A stretch of 64,000 nucleotides of DNA from Bryobacteraceae bacterium (GTDB lineage: Bacteria > Acidobacteriota > Terriglobia > Bryobacterales > Bryobacteraceae): NCBI GenBank assembly GCA_041394945.1, contig JAWKHH010000004.1, forward strand, positions 744,001 through 808,000. Direction: 5' to 3'. The notes under the pieces were generated by a model. The model ran no database searches. It was not told where the DNA came from and saw nothing but the letters and a program-made list of their open reading frames with translations. Of the stretch, positions 1 through 8,440 are shown piece by piece (the stretch's first letter is position 1; each line of letters begins with the position of its first letter). The position numbers and the translations under genes are program-made.

Positions 1-482
1 GTATAGGTTTGGCGCTGGCCGAGGCCGGCCGAGTCAAAGCTGGTGATGCGCGGCGGGACGAGCGGCGTGCCGGGCGGCACGGGCGACGGCGAATTTGAGG
101 GAGCCGAGATGCCATCGCCGGCGCCGGCCATCACCTGGAACAGGCCGGGAAGGCGCTGTTCGGTTTCGAAGCGAACCTGAAAGGTGACGTCGGGCGAAGC
201 GTCGTTGTTGTTGTCGACGTGGATTTCATACAGGATGTCCGGGTCGAACGGGAACCAGTTGGGTCCGTTGGCCGGGTCGAGCAGTGGATCCACGCACATG
301 ATGAGCGTGACGAAATTGGCGCGCCCTTCCTCGTAACTGCGGAACGCGTAGATATCGGTGATGTCGGCCTTGTGGTCCATGGCCGTGATCGGCGCTTCGC
401 GATGGCTGCTGGCGAACGCCCCGGTAGGGACAAGTAGAGCGGCCGCCGCCAGAGCGGCGGTCCATTGTCGAATTGTCTGCAT
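1..482 (-). CDS. DUF4331 family exported protein (partial, C-terminus outside window)
   Basis: Reading leftward from an ATG at 482 preceded by GAGAGG, the frame stays open to the window edge (160 codons visible). It starts with a signal peptide (hydrophobic AALAAAALLVPTGAFA) followed by SSHREAPITAMDHKADITDIYAF, cut here as SSHREAP and DHKADITDIYAF, the usual N-terminal signature of DUF4331 proteins. The Asp/Asn-rich segment around residue 85 (VDNNNDASPD) also fits that family. DUF4331 members are exported proteins of unknown activity. The next gene upstream on the same strand encodes a PEP-CTERM protein 21 bases away, so the two may be co-transcribed. The family call is confident; the function is unknown. 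Confidence 0.85.
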   Translation of the reverse strand, partial: MQTIRQWTAALAAAALLVPTGAFASSHREAPITAMDHKADITDIYAFRSYEEGRANFVTLIMCVDPLLDPANGPNWFPFDPDILYEIHVDNNNDASPDVTFQVRFETEQRLPGLFQVMAGAGDGISAPSNSPSPVPPGTPLVPPRITSFDSAGLGQRQTY

Positions 483-503
483 GGGTTTCCTCTCGTGAGT
501 GGG

Positions 504-1154
504 TTATTTGCGCTTCCGGCGGCGAGCGGCCAAAACCGCGAGGCCGGCGCCGATCAGCAGCGAAGTGGTGGGTTCGGGAACGGCGGCGGTGGTGCTGAAA
601 GCGACGCGTCCTTGGTTGAGGAACGCATCGCCGGTGGTTCCACCGTCGATAACGAAGTCGATTTCGGCCGCCAGGGCGGTGATTCCGCCGAGGGCGATCG
701 AATCGAGGAGCATGTCGCCGGAGCCGAGATCGAAGGCGATCACGGAGCCGCCGGGTGTGAACGTGGCCACGCCGGTGTTGACGCCATCCGGGTTCACCGT
801 GGAGTCGATCAACTGGACGAATCCGGTGTTGAAGGCCGGGCCGAAGGCGTTGAATGAGAAGGTGGATTCGAGCGTCTGTCCGGTGAGGGCGTTGGCGGCG
901 AAGGTGAGGAGCAACGCCGGGGTTGCTTGCGGCGTCACGGTAACCAGATCCGGGTCCAGAGGCGTGAATACGCCCGGGAGGACCATGAAGTTGTTGAAGG
1001 TGGCGCCGCCGATGGTGCAGCCGGTGGCGCCGAGCGCGGCATAGCCGGTGAGGCTTCCCGGCGCGCACGGGGCGGCGTGGGCATACGAGGCCAGCGCGAG
1101 CAAGCCGGCGGCAAGCAAGAATCGAGTCCGAAACTTCGTTGCGAGGTTTTCCAT
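504..1154 (-). CDS. PEP-CTERM sorting-domain exported protein
   Basis: This is a 216-residue protein starting with an N-terminal signal peptide (FLLAAGLLALASYAHA). It ends in VPEPTTS, a hydrophobic stretch and the basic tail RRRKRK: the tripartite PEP-CTERM signal that exosortase systems recognise in Gram-negative, often exopolysaccharide-producing bacteria. The body between is beta-rich, low in charge and has no enzymatic motif I recognise. An AAGGAG Shine-Dalgarno lies just before the ATG. No exosortase gene is in the window, so the processing enzyme must be encoded elsewhere. The role is probably a surface or matrix protein; that is an inference from the sorting signal alone. Confidence 0.88.
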   Translation of the reverse strand: MENLATKFRTRFLLAAGLLALASYAHAAPCAPGSLTGYAALGATGCTIGGATFNNFMVLPGVFTPLDPDLVTVTPQATPALLLTFAANALTGQTLESTFSFNAFGPAFNTGFVQLIDSTVNPDGVNTGVATFTPGGSVIAFDLGSGDMLLDSIALGGITALAAEIDFVIDGGTTGDAFLNQGRVAFSTTAAVPEPTTSLLIGAGLAVLAARRRKRK

Positions 1155-1220
1155 CCGTATCTCCTTCGGGTGAGGTTACGTGTGGGCCACGGCGCTGGAT
1201 TGCGCCGCGGCCAAATTTTT

Positions 1221-1412
1221 CTACTCTCCGAATTCGAGCGATGCGCCCGTGAGAAACGCGATCGTGCGCAGTTCGGCCGGCCAGCGTTCGTACCACGCCG
1301 CGGCGATTCCGGCGACTCGGGCGGGTACGGAATGCGCGAGCGTCCACGCCGGCGTAGCGAGCATGGGCAGCATGGCGGCCAGAATCACGATTCGCAGAAT
1401 TCGTTTTTTCAT
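1221..1412 (-). CDS. Small exported or membrane protein, hypothetical
   Basis: A 63-residue reading frame begins MKKRILRIVILAAML, a basic N-terminus plus hydrophobic core typical of a signal peptide or a single membrane anchor. The rest (about 40 residues, with WYERWP) matches no family I know. It occupies the otherwise empty 330-base gap between the divergent PEP-CTERM and CBM9-cytochrome genes. Support is only the signal-like N-terminus and position, so it could be a chance frame. Confidence 0.35.
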   Translation of the reverse strand: MKKRILRIVILAAMLPMLATPAWTLAHSVPARVAGIAAAWYERWPAELRTIAFLTGASLEFGE

Positions 1413-1484
1413 CGATGCGTCCGTTTCACTGGGAGGTACGCGCGATGCCGCCGTCCGGATTGCTCGAAGTATCATGGAGAGCAC

Positions 1485-2951
1485 ATGTCCCGGCTTCTTC
1501 TCGCAACGGCACTGGCATTGGCATCCGCCGCGGCGCAATCGCGTCCCGAGTATCGGATCGCGCGCGCCGCCGGACCGATCACCATCGACGCCAAGCTCGA
1601 CGACGCGGCATGGCGGCTTGCCGAGCCGGTAAGCGACTTCATCTTCAACTGGTATGAATCCGGCGAGAAGGAGCCCACCACGGCGAAGCTGCTGTGGGAT
1701 GACGAGAACCTGTACGTCTCCTGGCAGTGCAAGGATCGCCACATCTCCGCTTACGAGCGCAAGCGCCACGGCCCGGTCTCGAAGGACGATTGCGTGGAGA
1801 TCTTTCTGAGTCCGAATGCGGCGAAGGTGTCCAACTACTACACGTTCGAAATCAACGCGCTGGGTACGATGTTGAACCGATGCCGCACGGATTGGTGGAC
1901 CGGTCCGGCGACTTGGGAACCGCAAGGCGTGCGCTACCGGACGACGTTTCACGGGATGGAGAAGAAGGACGAATCCGCGGATGACGCCGAGTGGATCGTG
2001 GAGATGGCGATTCCGCTGGCGAACTTCTCGCGCGATGCCGCCAACACTCCGCCGCGGCCTGGCGACCAGTGGCGGTTGAACCTGCAGCGGCTGGGCGGGA
2101 AGACGAACGCACAGATGAGCACGTGGTCGCCGATCGCGCCGCCTTCGCGGAGCTTCCACACGCCGGAGAGTTTCGGTACGGTGATCTTCGCCGCGGCCGC
2201 GCAGCAACAGGGCCAGGGCCGCCGCGGCGGTGGAAGAGGGCGCCCGCCGGATCCGGCGGCGGCGGCCGAGGGGCGCGAGATCTATCACCGCTCCTGCACG
2301 ATGTGCCACGGATTGAACGCCGGTCCGGGCGACCGCGCGCCGGCGCTGGCCGGACAGCGGCGATACCTGCGCCGCACGGAGGCGGAGTTGTACGACGCGA
2401 TCAAGAACGGGATCGCCGGTACGACGATGCCGCCTTCGCCGCTGCCCGCGGCCGATGTGAACAAGATCGTCGCGTACATCCGAAGCCTGCGGGCGCCGGC
2501 CGCCGGTGTGGCCGTGGCCGGGGATGCCTCGAAGGGCGAGGCCGTGTTTCGCCGCGAAGGCTGCTCCGGCTGTCACATGATCAACGGACGGGGCGGAATC
2601 GCCGGTCCCGATCTTTCGAACATCGGCGCGGAACGCAAGCTCGACGATCTACTGCGCGCGCTCACTGAGCCGCGTGAAAGCGTGCCGCGCGAATTTCAAC
2701 CGGTGACGGTGACGATGCGCAACGGCGCGAAGTTCGAGGGGGTGGTGAAGAACGAGAACAATTTTTCGCTGCAGATCCTCGGGCGCGACGGCAAGCTGCA
2801 TCTGCTGCTCCGCGAGGAAGCGGCGCGGATCGACTACGCGGAGAAGACACTCATGCCCACCGATTGGAACAAGCGTCTTTCGAAAGGCGACTTCGACGAT
2901 CTCGTCGCCTATTTGGCCCGCCGGGCGCGCGAAGAAGGAGGCTCGCGATGA
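1485..2951 (+). CDS. CBM9-like domain fused to two c-type cytochrome domains
   Basis: The start chosen is the ATG of MSRLLLATALALASAAAQ, a clean signal peptide; the frame is open further upstream but without family-like sequence. Residues about 20-235 resemble the carbohydrate-binding family 9/DOMON-like fold (ITIDAKLDDAAW, LLWDDENLYVSW, CVEIFLSP). Two haem-binding CxxCH motifs follow (CTMCH, then CSGCH). The second haem domain, with GPDLSNIG and a downstream beta segment, resembles the haem-binding domain common in Planctomycetes and Verrucomicrobia (TIGR02603-like). The stop overlaps the ATG of the next gene, a PQQ dehydrogenase, by four bases, so this periplasmic di-haem protein is a likely electron acceptor for that enzyme. 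The CBM9-like part may bind a sugar or anchor the protein. Confidence 0.85.
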   Translation: MSRLLLATALALASAAAQSRPEYRIARAAGPITIDAKLDDAAWRLAEPVSDFIFNWYESGEKEPTTAKLLWDDENLYVSWQCKDRHISAYERKRHGPVSKDDCVEIFLSPNAAKVSNYYTFEINALGTMLNRCRTDWWTGPATWEPQGVRYRTTFHGMEKKDESADDAEWIVEMAIPLANFSRDAANTPPRPGDQWRLNLQRLGGKTNAQMSTWSPIAPPSRSFHTPESFGTVIFAAAAQQQGQGRRGGGRGRPPDPAAAAEGREIYHRSCTMCHGLNAGPGDRAPALAGQRRYLRRTEAELYDAIKNGIAGTTMPPSPLPAADVNKIVAYIRSLRAPAAGVAVAGDASKGEAVFRREGCSGCHMINGRGGIAGPDLSNIGAERKLDDLLRALTEPRESVPREFQPVTVTMRNGAKFEGVVKNENNFSLQILGRDGKLHLLLREEAARIDYAEKTLMPTDWNKRLSKGDFDDLVAYLARRAREEGGSR

Positions 2952-4534
2952 GAGCGCTGCTCGCCTTGACGCTCGCCGCCGCGGCGCACGCGCAGATCAC
3001 CGGCAAGCAACTGCTGGAGCCGCCGGCGAAAGATTGGCTCCACTACAACGGCCAGTTCCATTCGCAGCGTCACAGTCCGCTCACGCAGGTGAACCGCGCA
3101 ACGGTAAAGGGCCTCACCGCGCAATGGATCTTCGGAATCCCCGGGGCGCGCCAATTGCAGACCGTGCCGATCGTGGTGGACGGCGTGATGTACGTGTCGG
3201 CCCCGAACGAGATCTACGCGCTCGACGCCCGCACCGGCCGGCTGGTCTGGGATTACCATCGCTCGTCGGCGATCGCCAAGGGGCCGAACCGCGGCGTGGC
3301 GGTGTACGGCAACAAGGTCTACATGACGACGCCGGATGCGTTCCTCATCGCGGTGGACGCGCGCAACGGATCGCTGCTTTGGGAGAAGGAGATCATGAAG
3401 GCGAGCGACGGCTATTGGTCGCCCGCGGCTCCGCTGGTGGTTCCGCCGACGACGCCGAACGGCCCGGCGCGCGTGATCGCCGGCATGGCGCCGAGTGACC
3501 ACGGGCTCAACGGCGGGCTCGACGCCTATGACGCCGAAACCGGCGAACGGCTGTGGCGATGGAACTCGATCCCCGCGCCCGGCGAGCCGGGCCATGAGAC
3601 CTGGTCCGGCGATTCGTGGAAGACGGGCGGCGGCGGCACGTGGCTTACGGGTTCCTACGATCCCGAGTTGAAGCTGCTTTATTGGGGCCTTGGCAATCCC
3701 GCTCCGGATTTCGACGGCGATGTCCGCAAGGGGGACAACCTCTACACGGAGTGCATTGTGGCGCTTGATGTGGAGACGGGCAAGATGCGCTGGTTTTTCC
3801 AGAACACCCCGCACGACGTGCACGACTGGGATTCGGTGGAGGTGCCGATTCTCGTGGACGCGGATTTCCGCGGCCGCAAACGCAAGCTGATCGTGCAGGC
3901 CAACCGCAACGGCTTCTACTACGTGTTGGACCGCGAGTCCGGCGAGTTCCTGCACGGGACGCCGTTCGTGCAGAAGCTGAACTGGGCGTCGGGGCTGGAT
4001 GACAAAGGGAGGCCGATTCGCGTCCCTGGGATCGTGCCGAGCTTCCAGGGGACGAAGACCTGTCCGGCCACTTCCGGCGCCACGAACTGGATGTCGCCGG
4101 CCTACAACCCCGACACGGGATTCTTCTACGTGGTCGCGCAGGAGGGCTGCGGCATCAATACGAAATCTCGCGATACGTTTCGTCCGGGCGGCTTTTCGTA
4201 TATGGCCACCGGCTATATCGAGTCGCCGGCGGACCCATGGCAGATGTACGTCCGCGCGCTCGACGTCACAACGGGCAAGGTGCAGTGGGAATACAAGCAG
4301 GTGAGCTCGCGGCGCTACGGCGCCGGCGTGATGTCCACGGCCGGCGGACTTGTGTTCGCCGCCGACGACCAGGGGTTCCTCACCGCGCTCGACGCGAAGT
4401 CCGGCGAGGCGCTGTGGCACTTCAACACCGGGCAACCGATCAAGTCTCAGCCGATTTCGTTCGCCATCGGCGGGCGGCAGTACATCGCCATCGCCGCCGG
4501 GACGAACGTGGTCGCCTTCGCGCTGCCGCGATGA
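2948..4534 (+). CDS. PQQ-dependent alcohol dehydrogenase-type beta-propeller enzyme
   Basis: This is a 528-residue exported protein (signal MRALLALTLAAAAHA). It carries the repeated tryptophan-docking motifs of PQQ quinoproteins (ALDARTGRLVWDY, AVDARNGSLLWEK, ALDVETGKMRWFF) and the GDNLYTECIVALD segment near the active site. The expected catalytic Asp region reads HDVHDWDS, with Asp293 and Asp295, a D-x-D arrangement discussed in the findings. The family oxidises primary alcohols or sugars in the periplasm and passes electrons to a cytochrome. The gene starts inside the stop of the CBM9-cytochrome gene and ends inside the start of the hydrolase gene, so all three are translationally coupled. 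The substrate is not evident. Confidence 0.9.
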   Translation: MRALLALTLAAAAHAQITGKQLLEPPAKDWLHYNGQFHSQRHSPLTQVNRATVKGLTAQWIFGIPGARQLQTVPIVVDGVMYVSAPNEIYALDARTGRLVWDYHRSSAIAKGPNRGVAVYGNKVYMTTPDAFLIAVDARNGSLLWEKEIMKASDGYWSPAAPLVVPPTTPNGPARVIAGMAPSDHGLNGGLDAYDAETGERLWRWNSIPAPGEPGHETWSGDSWKTGGGGTWLTGSYDPELKLLYWGLGNPAPDFDGDVRKGDNLYTECIVALDVETGKMRWFFQNTPHDVHDWDSVEVPILVDADFRGRKRKLIVQANRNGFYYVLDRESGEFLHGTPFVQKLNWASGLDDKGRPIRVPGIVPSFQGTKTCPATSGATNWMSPAYNPDTGFFYVVAQEGCGINTKSRDTFRPGGFSYMATGYIESPADPWQMYVRALDVTTGKVQWEYKQVSSRRYGAGVMSTAGGLVFAADDQGFLTALDAKSGEALWHFNTGQPIKSQPISFAIGGRQYIAIAAGTNVVAFALPR

Positions 4535-5565
4535 CCCGCCGTTTCTTCATCGCCGCCGCACCGGCCGCCGCGCAGACGGCGCACGAGGAGATCGTCGCGA
4601 TGGCGGAACACGCGCCGATGGCGATGCGGTTTCGCGGGTCGACGGCGGCCGACGCGCGGGAATGGCAATCGCGGTTCGGCACGCAATTGCGGCGGCTGCT
4701 GGGGAACTTCGATCCTCCGGCGCGATGGGAGACGATCGAGGAATCGATTCATGAGGCTCCGGATCACACGCGGCGGTCGCTGCTGCTGAAGGCTCCGGGA
4801 GCGCCGTCGCTGCCGGTATACGTGCTCGAACCGAAGGGACACGCCGGCAAACGTCCTGCAATCCTGGCGCTGCACGGCCACGGCCCGCATGGGCACGACG
4901 CGGTGGTGGGCGTGGCGTCGAGCACGATTGCCTACGACTACGGGCTGGCGCTGGTGCGGCGCGGGTACCTCGTCGCCGCGCCGTGTTTCACGCCGTTCGG
5001 GCGGCGGCTGGGCGATCGCAAGGCGTACGGCGGCGACGATCCGTGCGCCGTGGAGTTCGTGCGGCTGCAGATGCTGGGCCGGGTGCTGATCGCGGAGAAC
5101 CTGCGGGACGTATTGTGGTCGCAGGCGCTGCTCGAGCGGCACCCGATGGCGAAAGCGAATGCGCTGGGGTGCGTGGGGCTCTCCTATGGCGGGCGGATGA
5201 CGATGCTGGCCACGGCGCTCTCGCCGCGCATTCGGGTGGCGGTGGTTTCCGGCGCGCTGAACGCGATGCAGGAGCGCATCCGCGGACGCTACAGTTGCGG
5301 CGCGCAGGCGATTCCGGGGCTGCTGGAGCATGGCGACGTGCCGGAGATCGGCGCGCTGATCGCGCCGCGGCCGTGCGTGTGGGAAGTGGGCAATCGCGAC
5401 GGGCTGATGGTGAAGGATTGGATCGAGCCGTCGTGGGCGCGGATCCGGTCGGTGTACGCGGCGCTGGGGGCTGGCGATGCGTTGGAGCTGGATCGGTTTG
5501 ACGGCGCGCACCAGTGGCACGGCGAGCGCGCCTATCCGTTGCTCGCGCGGGTGCTGGGTTCGTAG
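4531..5565 (+). CDS. Alpha/beta hydrolase (acetyl-esterase/dienelactone hydrolase-like)
   Basis: This is a 344-residue protein whose start overlaps the stop of the PQQ dehydrogenase by four bases. It has the alpha/beta hydrolase core: PAILALHGHGPHGHD for the oxyanion region, GLSYGG as the nucleophile elbow (Ser in the middle), VGNRDGLM as a likely acid position and a C-terminal HQWHGE histidine. This matches the COG0412/abhydrolase_7-type esterases often found in plant-polymer degradation. The N-terminal MTRRFFIAAAPAAAQ is a short Tat- or Sec-like signal, so it may be exported. Context suggests deacylation of a sugar or aromatic ester linked to the dehydrogenase substrate, which is an inference. 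Confidence 0.82.
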   Translation: MTRRFFIAAAPAAAQTAHEEIVAMAEHAPMAMRFRGSTAADAREWQSRFGTQLRRLLGNFDPPARWETIEESIHEAPDHTRRSLLLKAPGAPSLPVYVLEPKGHAGKRPAILALHGHGPHGHDAVVGVASSTIAYDYGLALVRRGYLVAAPCFTPFGRRLGDRKAYGGDDPCAVEFVRLQMLGRVLIAENLRDVLWSQALLERHPMAKANALGCVGLSYGGRMTMLATALSPRIRVAVVSGALNAMQERIRGRYSCGAQAIPGLLEHGDVPEIGALIAPRPCVWEVGNRDGLMVKDWIEPSWARIRSVYAALGAGDALELDRFDGAHQWHGERAYPLLARVLGS

Positions 5566-5674
5566 CGACGGCCGGGCTCTCGCTCGATCCGGACATTGCT
5601 GGCGTGGGCCGTCCAAGGGAGTCGTCGACGCGGCTTCACGGGAAAGTCCTGGGGATCGATCCGGCCGCCGGAGG

Positions 5675-6499
5675 TCACTGCGGAATGCCCGCCCGCCGCC
5701 AGTACTCCTCGAACAAGCCGCGCATTGCTTCGCCCATGCCCGGGTGGTCGAAAACCACGGCGGTCCAGGTCGGCTTCGTGACGAGCGGATCGAGCAGGGC
5801 CACCATGCCGCGGGAGCCGTCGAACACGGCGAGTTTCATCGGAAGCCGGTCCAGCCGGCGGATCTCGACGCCGGCGGCCGAGTAGGCGGTGAGGCGTTCT
5901 TCGTGGGCAGGGTCGCCTGGCGAGGTCTCGAAGAGCAGGCGGCAGGTGACGCCGCGGTCCCGCGCTTCGCGCACGAGCTGATCCTCGGCCGGGTCGACGG
6001 CGTAGGGCGGACGGGAAAATTCGAAGTATTCGTTCTGCGCGGTGGAGATCATCCGGCGGTAGTGAGAGGCGGTGTGGCCCGGCTCGGCGACGATGCGGAG
6101 GAAGTCGAGCGTACCGCGGCCCTCCTGTCCCTGGGAGTAGGCGCGATTGAGGTCTTCGACGAGGTCTTCGGCGGATCGCGTTTGCTGCCGGAGTTCGGTT
6201 TCCAGCTGTTCCTGGCGCCGGTTCACGTAGTTGGGAATCGCCAAGCCCGGTTCGACGGCGGAAAAGAGCTTGGTCTTCTCCTGGACCACGCGGGCGAATC
6301 CCTTCTCCACCAGCGAGTCGAGCACTTCGTAGATCTTCTGCCGGGGGACGTCGGCGCGCGCCGCCAGTTCGAGCGCCTTGAAGCGCGGATGGCCCACCAG
6401 AACCATATAGGTGCGGGCTTCGTACGCGTTCAGCCCCACCTGCTGAAGCCGTCGCCAGAAGTGCTCGAATTCCAGGGTGGGCAATCCATCGTGAGCCAT
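5675..6499 (-). CDS. TrmB-family transcriptional regulator
   Basis: This is a 274-residue protein. Residues about 18-85 form a TrmB-type winged helix (GLNAYEARTYMVLVGH, DVPRQKIYEVLDSLVEKGFA), then a coiled-coil-like helix (residues 95-125), then a C-terminal domain of the TrmB/PLD-like sensor type. TrmB regulators control sugar uptake and metabolism in archaea and several bacteria; the ligand is unknown here. It is divergent from the subtilase gene, and the shared 144-base intergenic region holds the inverted repeat GGACA-N3-TGTCC (6550-6562). The ATG has a TAAGAT hexamer six bases upstream and no Shine-Dalgarno, suggesting a leaderless message. Confidence 0.85.
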   Translation of the reverse strand: MAHDGLPTLEFEHFWRRLQQVGLNAYEARTYMVLVGHPRFKALELAARADVPRQKIYEVLDSLVEKGFARVVQEKTKLFSAVEPGLAIPNYVNRRQEQLETELRQQTRSAEDLVEDLNRAYSQGQEGRGTLDFLRIVAEPGHTASHYRRMISTAQNEYFEFSRPPYAVDPAEDQLVREARDRGVTCRLLFETSPGDPAHEERLTAYSAAGVEIRRLDRLPMKLAVFDGSRGMVALLDPLVTKPTWTAVVFDHPGMGEAMRGLFEEYWRRAGIPQ

Positions 6500-6505
6500 C
6501 CCGCA

Positions 6506-6511
6506 ATCTTA
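6506..6511 (-). promoter_or_regulatory. Candidate -10 element of the TrmB-type regulator gene
   Basis: TAAGAT read on the minus strand, six bases before the ATG at 6499. If used as a -10 hexamer, transcription would begin at or next to the start codon. No convincing -35 is visible. Confidence 0.4.
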
Positions 6512-6549
6512 CCCGTTTTGCGTGTGCGGCGGACAGAGTGTCGGCACGC

Positions 6550-6562
6550 GGACATGTTGTCC
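6550..6562. promoter_or_regulatory. Inverted repeat between divergent regulator and protease genes
   Basis: GGACA-TGT-TGTCC, a perfect five-base inverted repeat with a three-base spacer, about 40-50 bases upstream of the regulator's own predicted -10. It is a plausible operator for the TrmB-type protein, but is short enough to be chance. Confidence 0.3.
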
Positions 6563-6643
6563 TCCGGGCGCGGGGGCGGAATCCGGGAGTGTGTTCAAAA
6601 CAAAGGGTTTCATTTTGGCTATGAGCTTGCCCGAGAACATGGC

Positions 6644-8383
6644 ATGAAGAGCCCAGTCTTGACGGCCGCCGTGATGCTGAGCGCTACGTTTGCGTGGGCG
6701 GGCCGGAAAGCCGACGACGTGAAAGCGCCCGGGCCGAACCGAACTGAGCGCGTGATCGTGCTCTACAAGCGGCAGCCAAACAGCAACGACGAAGACAAGG
6801 TGCGCCGGAATCGGGGGAATGTAAATCGCCGCTACGCCCATGTGCCGGCTGCGGTGTACGATGTCACGAAGGAAGCGCTGGACGAACTCGAGCGGGATCC
6901 GGATGTCGAATCGATCGTGCCGGATCGCCCGGTGAAGGGGTTCGCGCAAGGCGAAGTGCTGAACGCCATCCGACACTGGGGCGTAGACGCCTGGTACTCC
7001 GGCCCGAGCGGGAGCAATTGCCGGGGCTGTTCGCACGGTCCGGTGGGGATCGCGGTTCTCGATAGCGGAATCCGCGCGTCGCATCCGGATTTCAACTGGT
7101 GGAACACCACCACGTCGCGGATCGTCTACAAGGAGACTTTCGTCGGAGGCAATACGGACGATCAGTACGGGCACGGCACGCACGTGGCGGGGCTGCTGGC
7201 CGGCGAAGGCAACGTATCGTGCCTGCAGGGCGGGCTCGATCAAAATGGGAACTGCAAGTCGTCGGACTCCTACTGGGGCGGCGCACCTGGCGGGCAGATC
7301 GTGAGCCTCAAGGTGCTCGACGCAAACGGCGTCGGCAGTGACTCGGCGGTAATTGCAGCCATCGACCGCGCCATCCAGCTCAAGGGCGCTTACAACATCC
7401 GCGTCATGAACCTTTCCCTCGGCAGGCCGATTCGCGAATCCTACACGAGCGATCCGCTGTGCCAGGCCGTCGAGCGCGCCTGGAACGCCGGCATCGCGGT
7501 AGTGGTGGCCGCGGGCAATCTGGGCCGCGCCAACGACTTTTCCACCTCCGGCTACGGCACGATCACCTCCCCCGGCAACGATCCGAAAGTGATCACCGTG
7601 GGCGCCGCCAACACGCTCAACAACTGGTGGGACAACGACGACCGCATCACCACCTACAGTTCGAAGGGCCCGACGGCGATCGACCAGATCGTGAAGCCCG
7701 ACATAGTGGCGCCCGGCAACCAGATCATCGCCACCCAGGCCTCCAATTCCACGCTGGTGAGCCAATACCCCGGCAATCGCCCGGCGGTTTCGAGCTACTG
7801 GCCGTGGGCGTCCGGCACGTCCACGTACTACTACTACCTGAGCGGAACCAGCATGGCCACGCCGATCGTGTCGGGAGCCGCGGCGTTGATGATCGACCGC
7901 GACCCCACCATCACACCCGACATCGTGAAGGCCCGGCTTATGAAAACAGCCCGGCGTTCGTTCGCAACGTCGGTGTCGGTTTTTGAAGCGTCCACCAATC
8001 AATGGTTCGCGCTGAGCCACGACATCTTCACGGTGGGATCCGGCATGCTCGATCTCACGGCGGCCTTCAACGCCACCGAGCGGCCTTCGGGCTCGGCCGC
8101 GTCGCCGAAGGCGATCTACGACTCGTCCACCAAGAAGGTGACGCTCAAATTCAGCGCCACCGGCGGCAGCAATGTCGTGTGGGGCACCAACGGCGCCTTC
8201 GCCACGAATGTGGTGTGGGGAACGAATGTGGTGTGGGGCACCAACGTCGTGTGGGGCACCAACGTGGTGTGGGGCACCTCGGGAACCGCGGGATTCAATG
8301 TTGTCTGGGGAACAACGAGTCCGTGGGCCAGCTACTCGAACCAGGCACAGGCGCTTTCCGTCGCCATCAACGGTGACCGATAG
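6644..8383 (+). CDS. Subtilisin-like serine protease (S8) with NVVWGT repeat tail
   Basis: This is a 579-residue exported protease. A signal peptide (MKSPVLTAAVMLSATFAWA) is followed by an inhibitor_I9-like propeptide (ERVIVLYKRQPN, LERDPDVESIVPDRPV). The S8 catalytic domain has Asp140 in AVLDSGI, His177 in GHGTHVAGL and Ser403 in GTSMATP. The C-terminal 60 residues carry six NVVWGT hexapeptides in strict 18-base register, ending with a short tail. The start is the ATG at 6644; an earlier ATG at 6621 stops after eight codons. The gene diverges from the TrmB-type regulator and ends at a good hairpin terminator. The repeat tail is outside the catalytic domain and its role is unknown, with surface attachment or sorting possible. 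Confidence 0.92.
   Translation: MKSPVLTAAVMLSATFAWAGRKADDVKAPGPNRTERVIVLYKRQPNSNDEDKVRRNRGNVNRRYAHVPAAVYDVTKEALDELERDPDVESIVPDRPVKGFAQGEVLNAIRHWGVDAWYSGPSGSNCRGCSHGPVGIAVLDSGIRASHPDFNWWNTTTSRIVYKETFVGGNTDDQYGHGTHVAGLLAGEGNVSCLQGGLDQNGNCKSSDSYWGGAPGGQIVSLKVLDANGVGSDSAVIAAIDRAIQLKGAYNIRVMNLSLGRPIRESYTSDPLCQAVERAWNAGIAVVVAAGNLGRANDFSTSGYGTITSPGNDPKVITVGAANTLNNWWDNDDRITTYSSKGPTAIDQIVKPDIVAPGNQIIATQASNSTLVSQYPGNRPAVSSYWPWASGTSTYYYYLSGTSMATPIVSGAAALMIDRDPTITPDIVKARLMKTARRSFATSVSVFEASTNQWFALSHDIFTVGSGMLDLTAAFNATERPSGSAASPKAIYDSSTKKVTLKFSATGGSNVVWGTNGAFATNVVWGTNVVWGTNVVWGTNVVWGTSGTAGFNVVWGTTSPWASYSNQAQALSVAINGDR
8171..8314 (+). repeat. In-frame 18-base repeat encoding NVVWGT
   Basis: Six copies of an 18-base unit (8171, 8207, 8225, 8243, 8261, 8297), four of them contiguous. 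The two interruptions are each exactly 18 bases, so the 18-base register is kept throughout. Third codon positions vary between copies (GTC/GTG/GTT, ACC/ACG/ACA) while the peptide NVVWGT is identical, which points to selection on the peptide. Confidence 0.95.
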
Positions 8384-8407
8384 ATTTCTCACTCACAGCC
8401 AAACTCC

Positions 8408-8440
8408 GGCGGTCCGCCAACACGGACCGCCATCTTTTTA
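8408..8440 (+). terminator. Rho-independent terminator of the subtilase gene
   Basis: Nine-base perfect stem GGCGGTCCG/CGGACCGCC with a six-base loop, followed by ATCTTTTTA. It lies 24 bases after the protease stop, and its T-run overlaps the last codon of the convergent methyltransferase gene. Confidence 0.85.

Noticed and set aside
226..1347. Large Arg/His-rich reading frame on the minus strand
   Set aside because: It is an out-of-phase frame across the DUF4331 and PEP-CTERM genes, with the biased composition expected from GC-rich DNA and no family features.
8171..8314. CRISPR-like array
   Set aside because: The 18-base repeats are contiguous, in frame and code for a constant peptide with synonymous variation. 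There are no spacers of CRISPR size and no cas genes.
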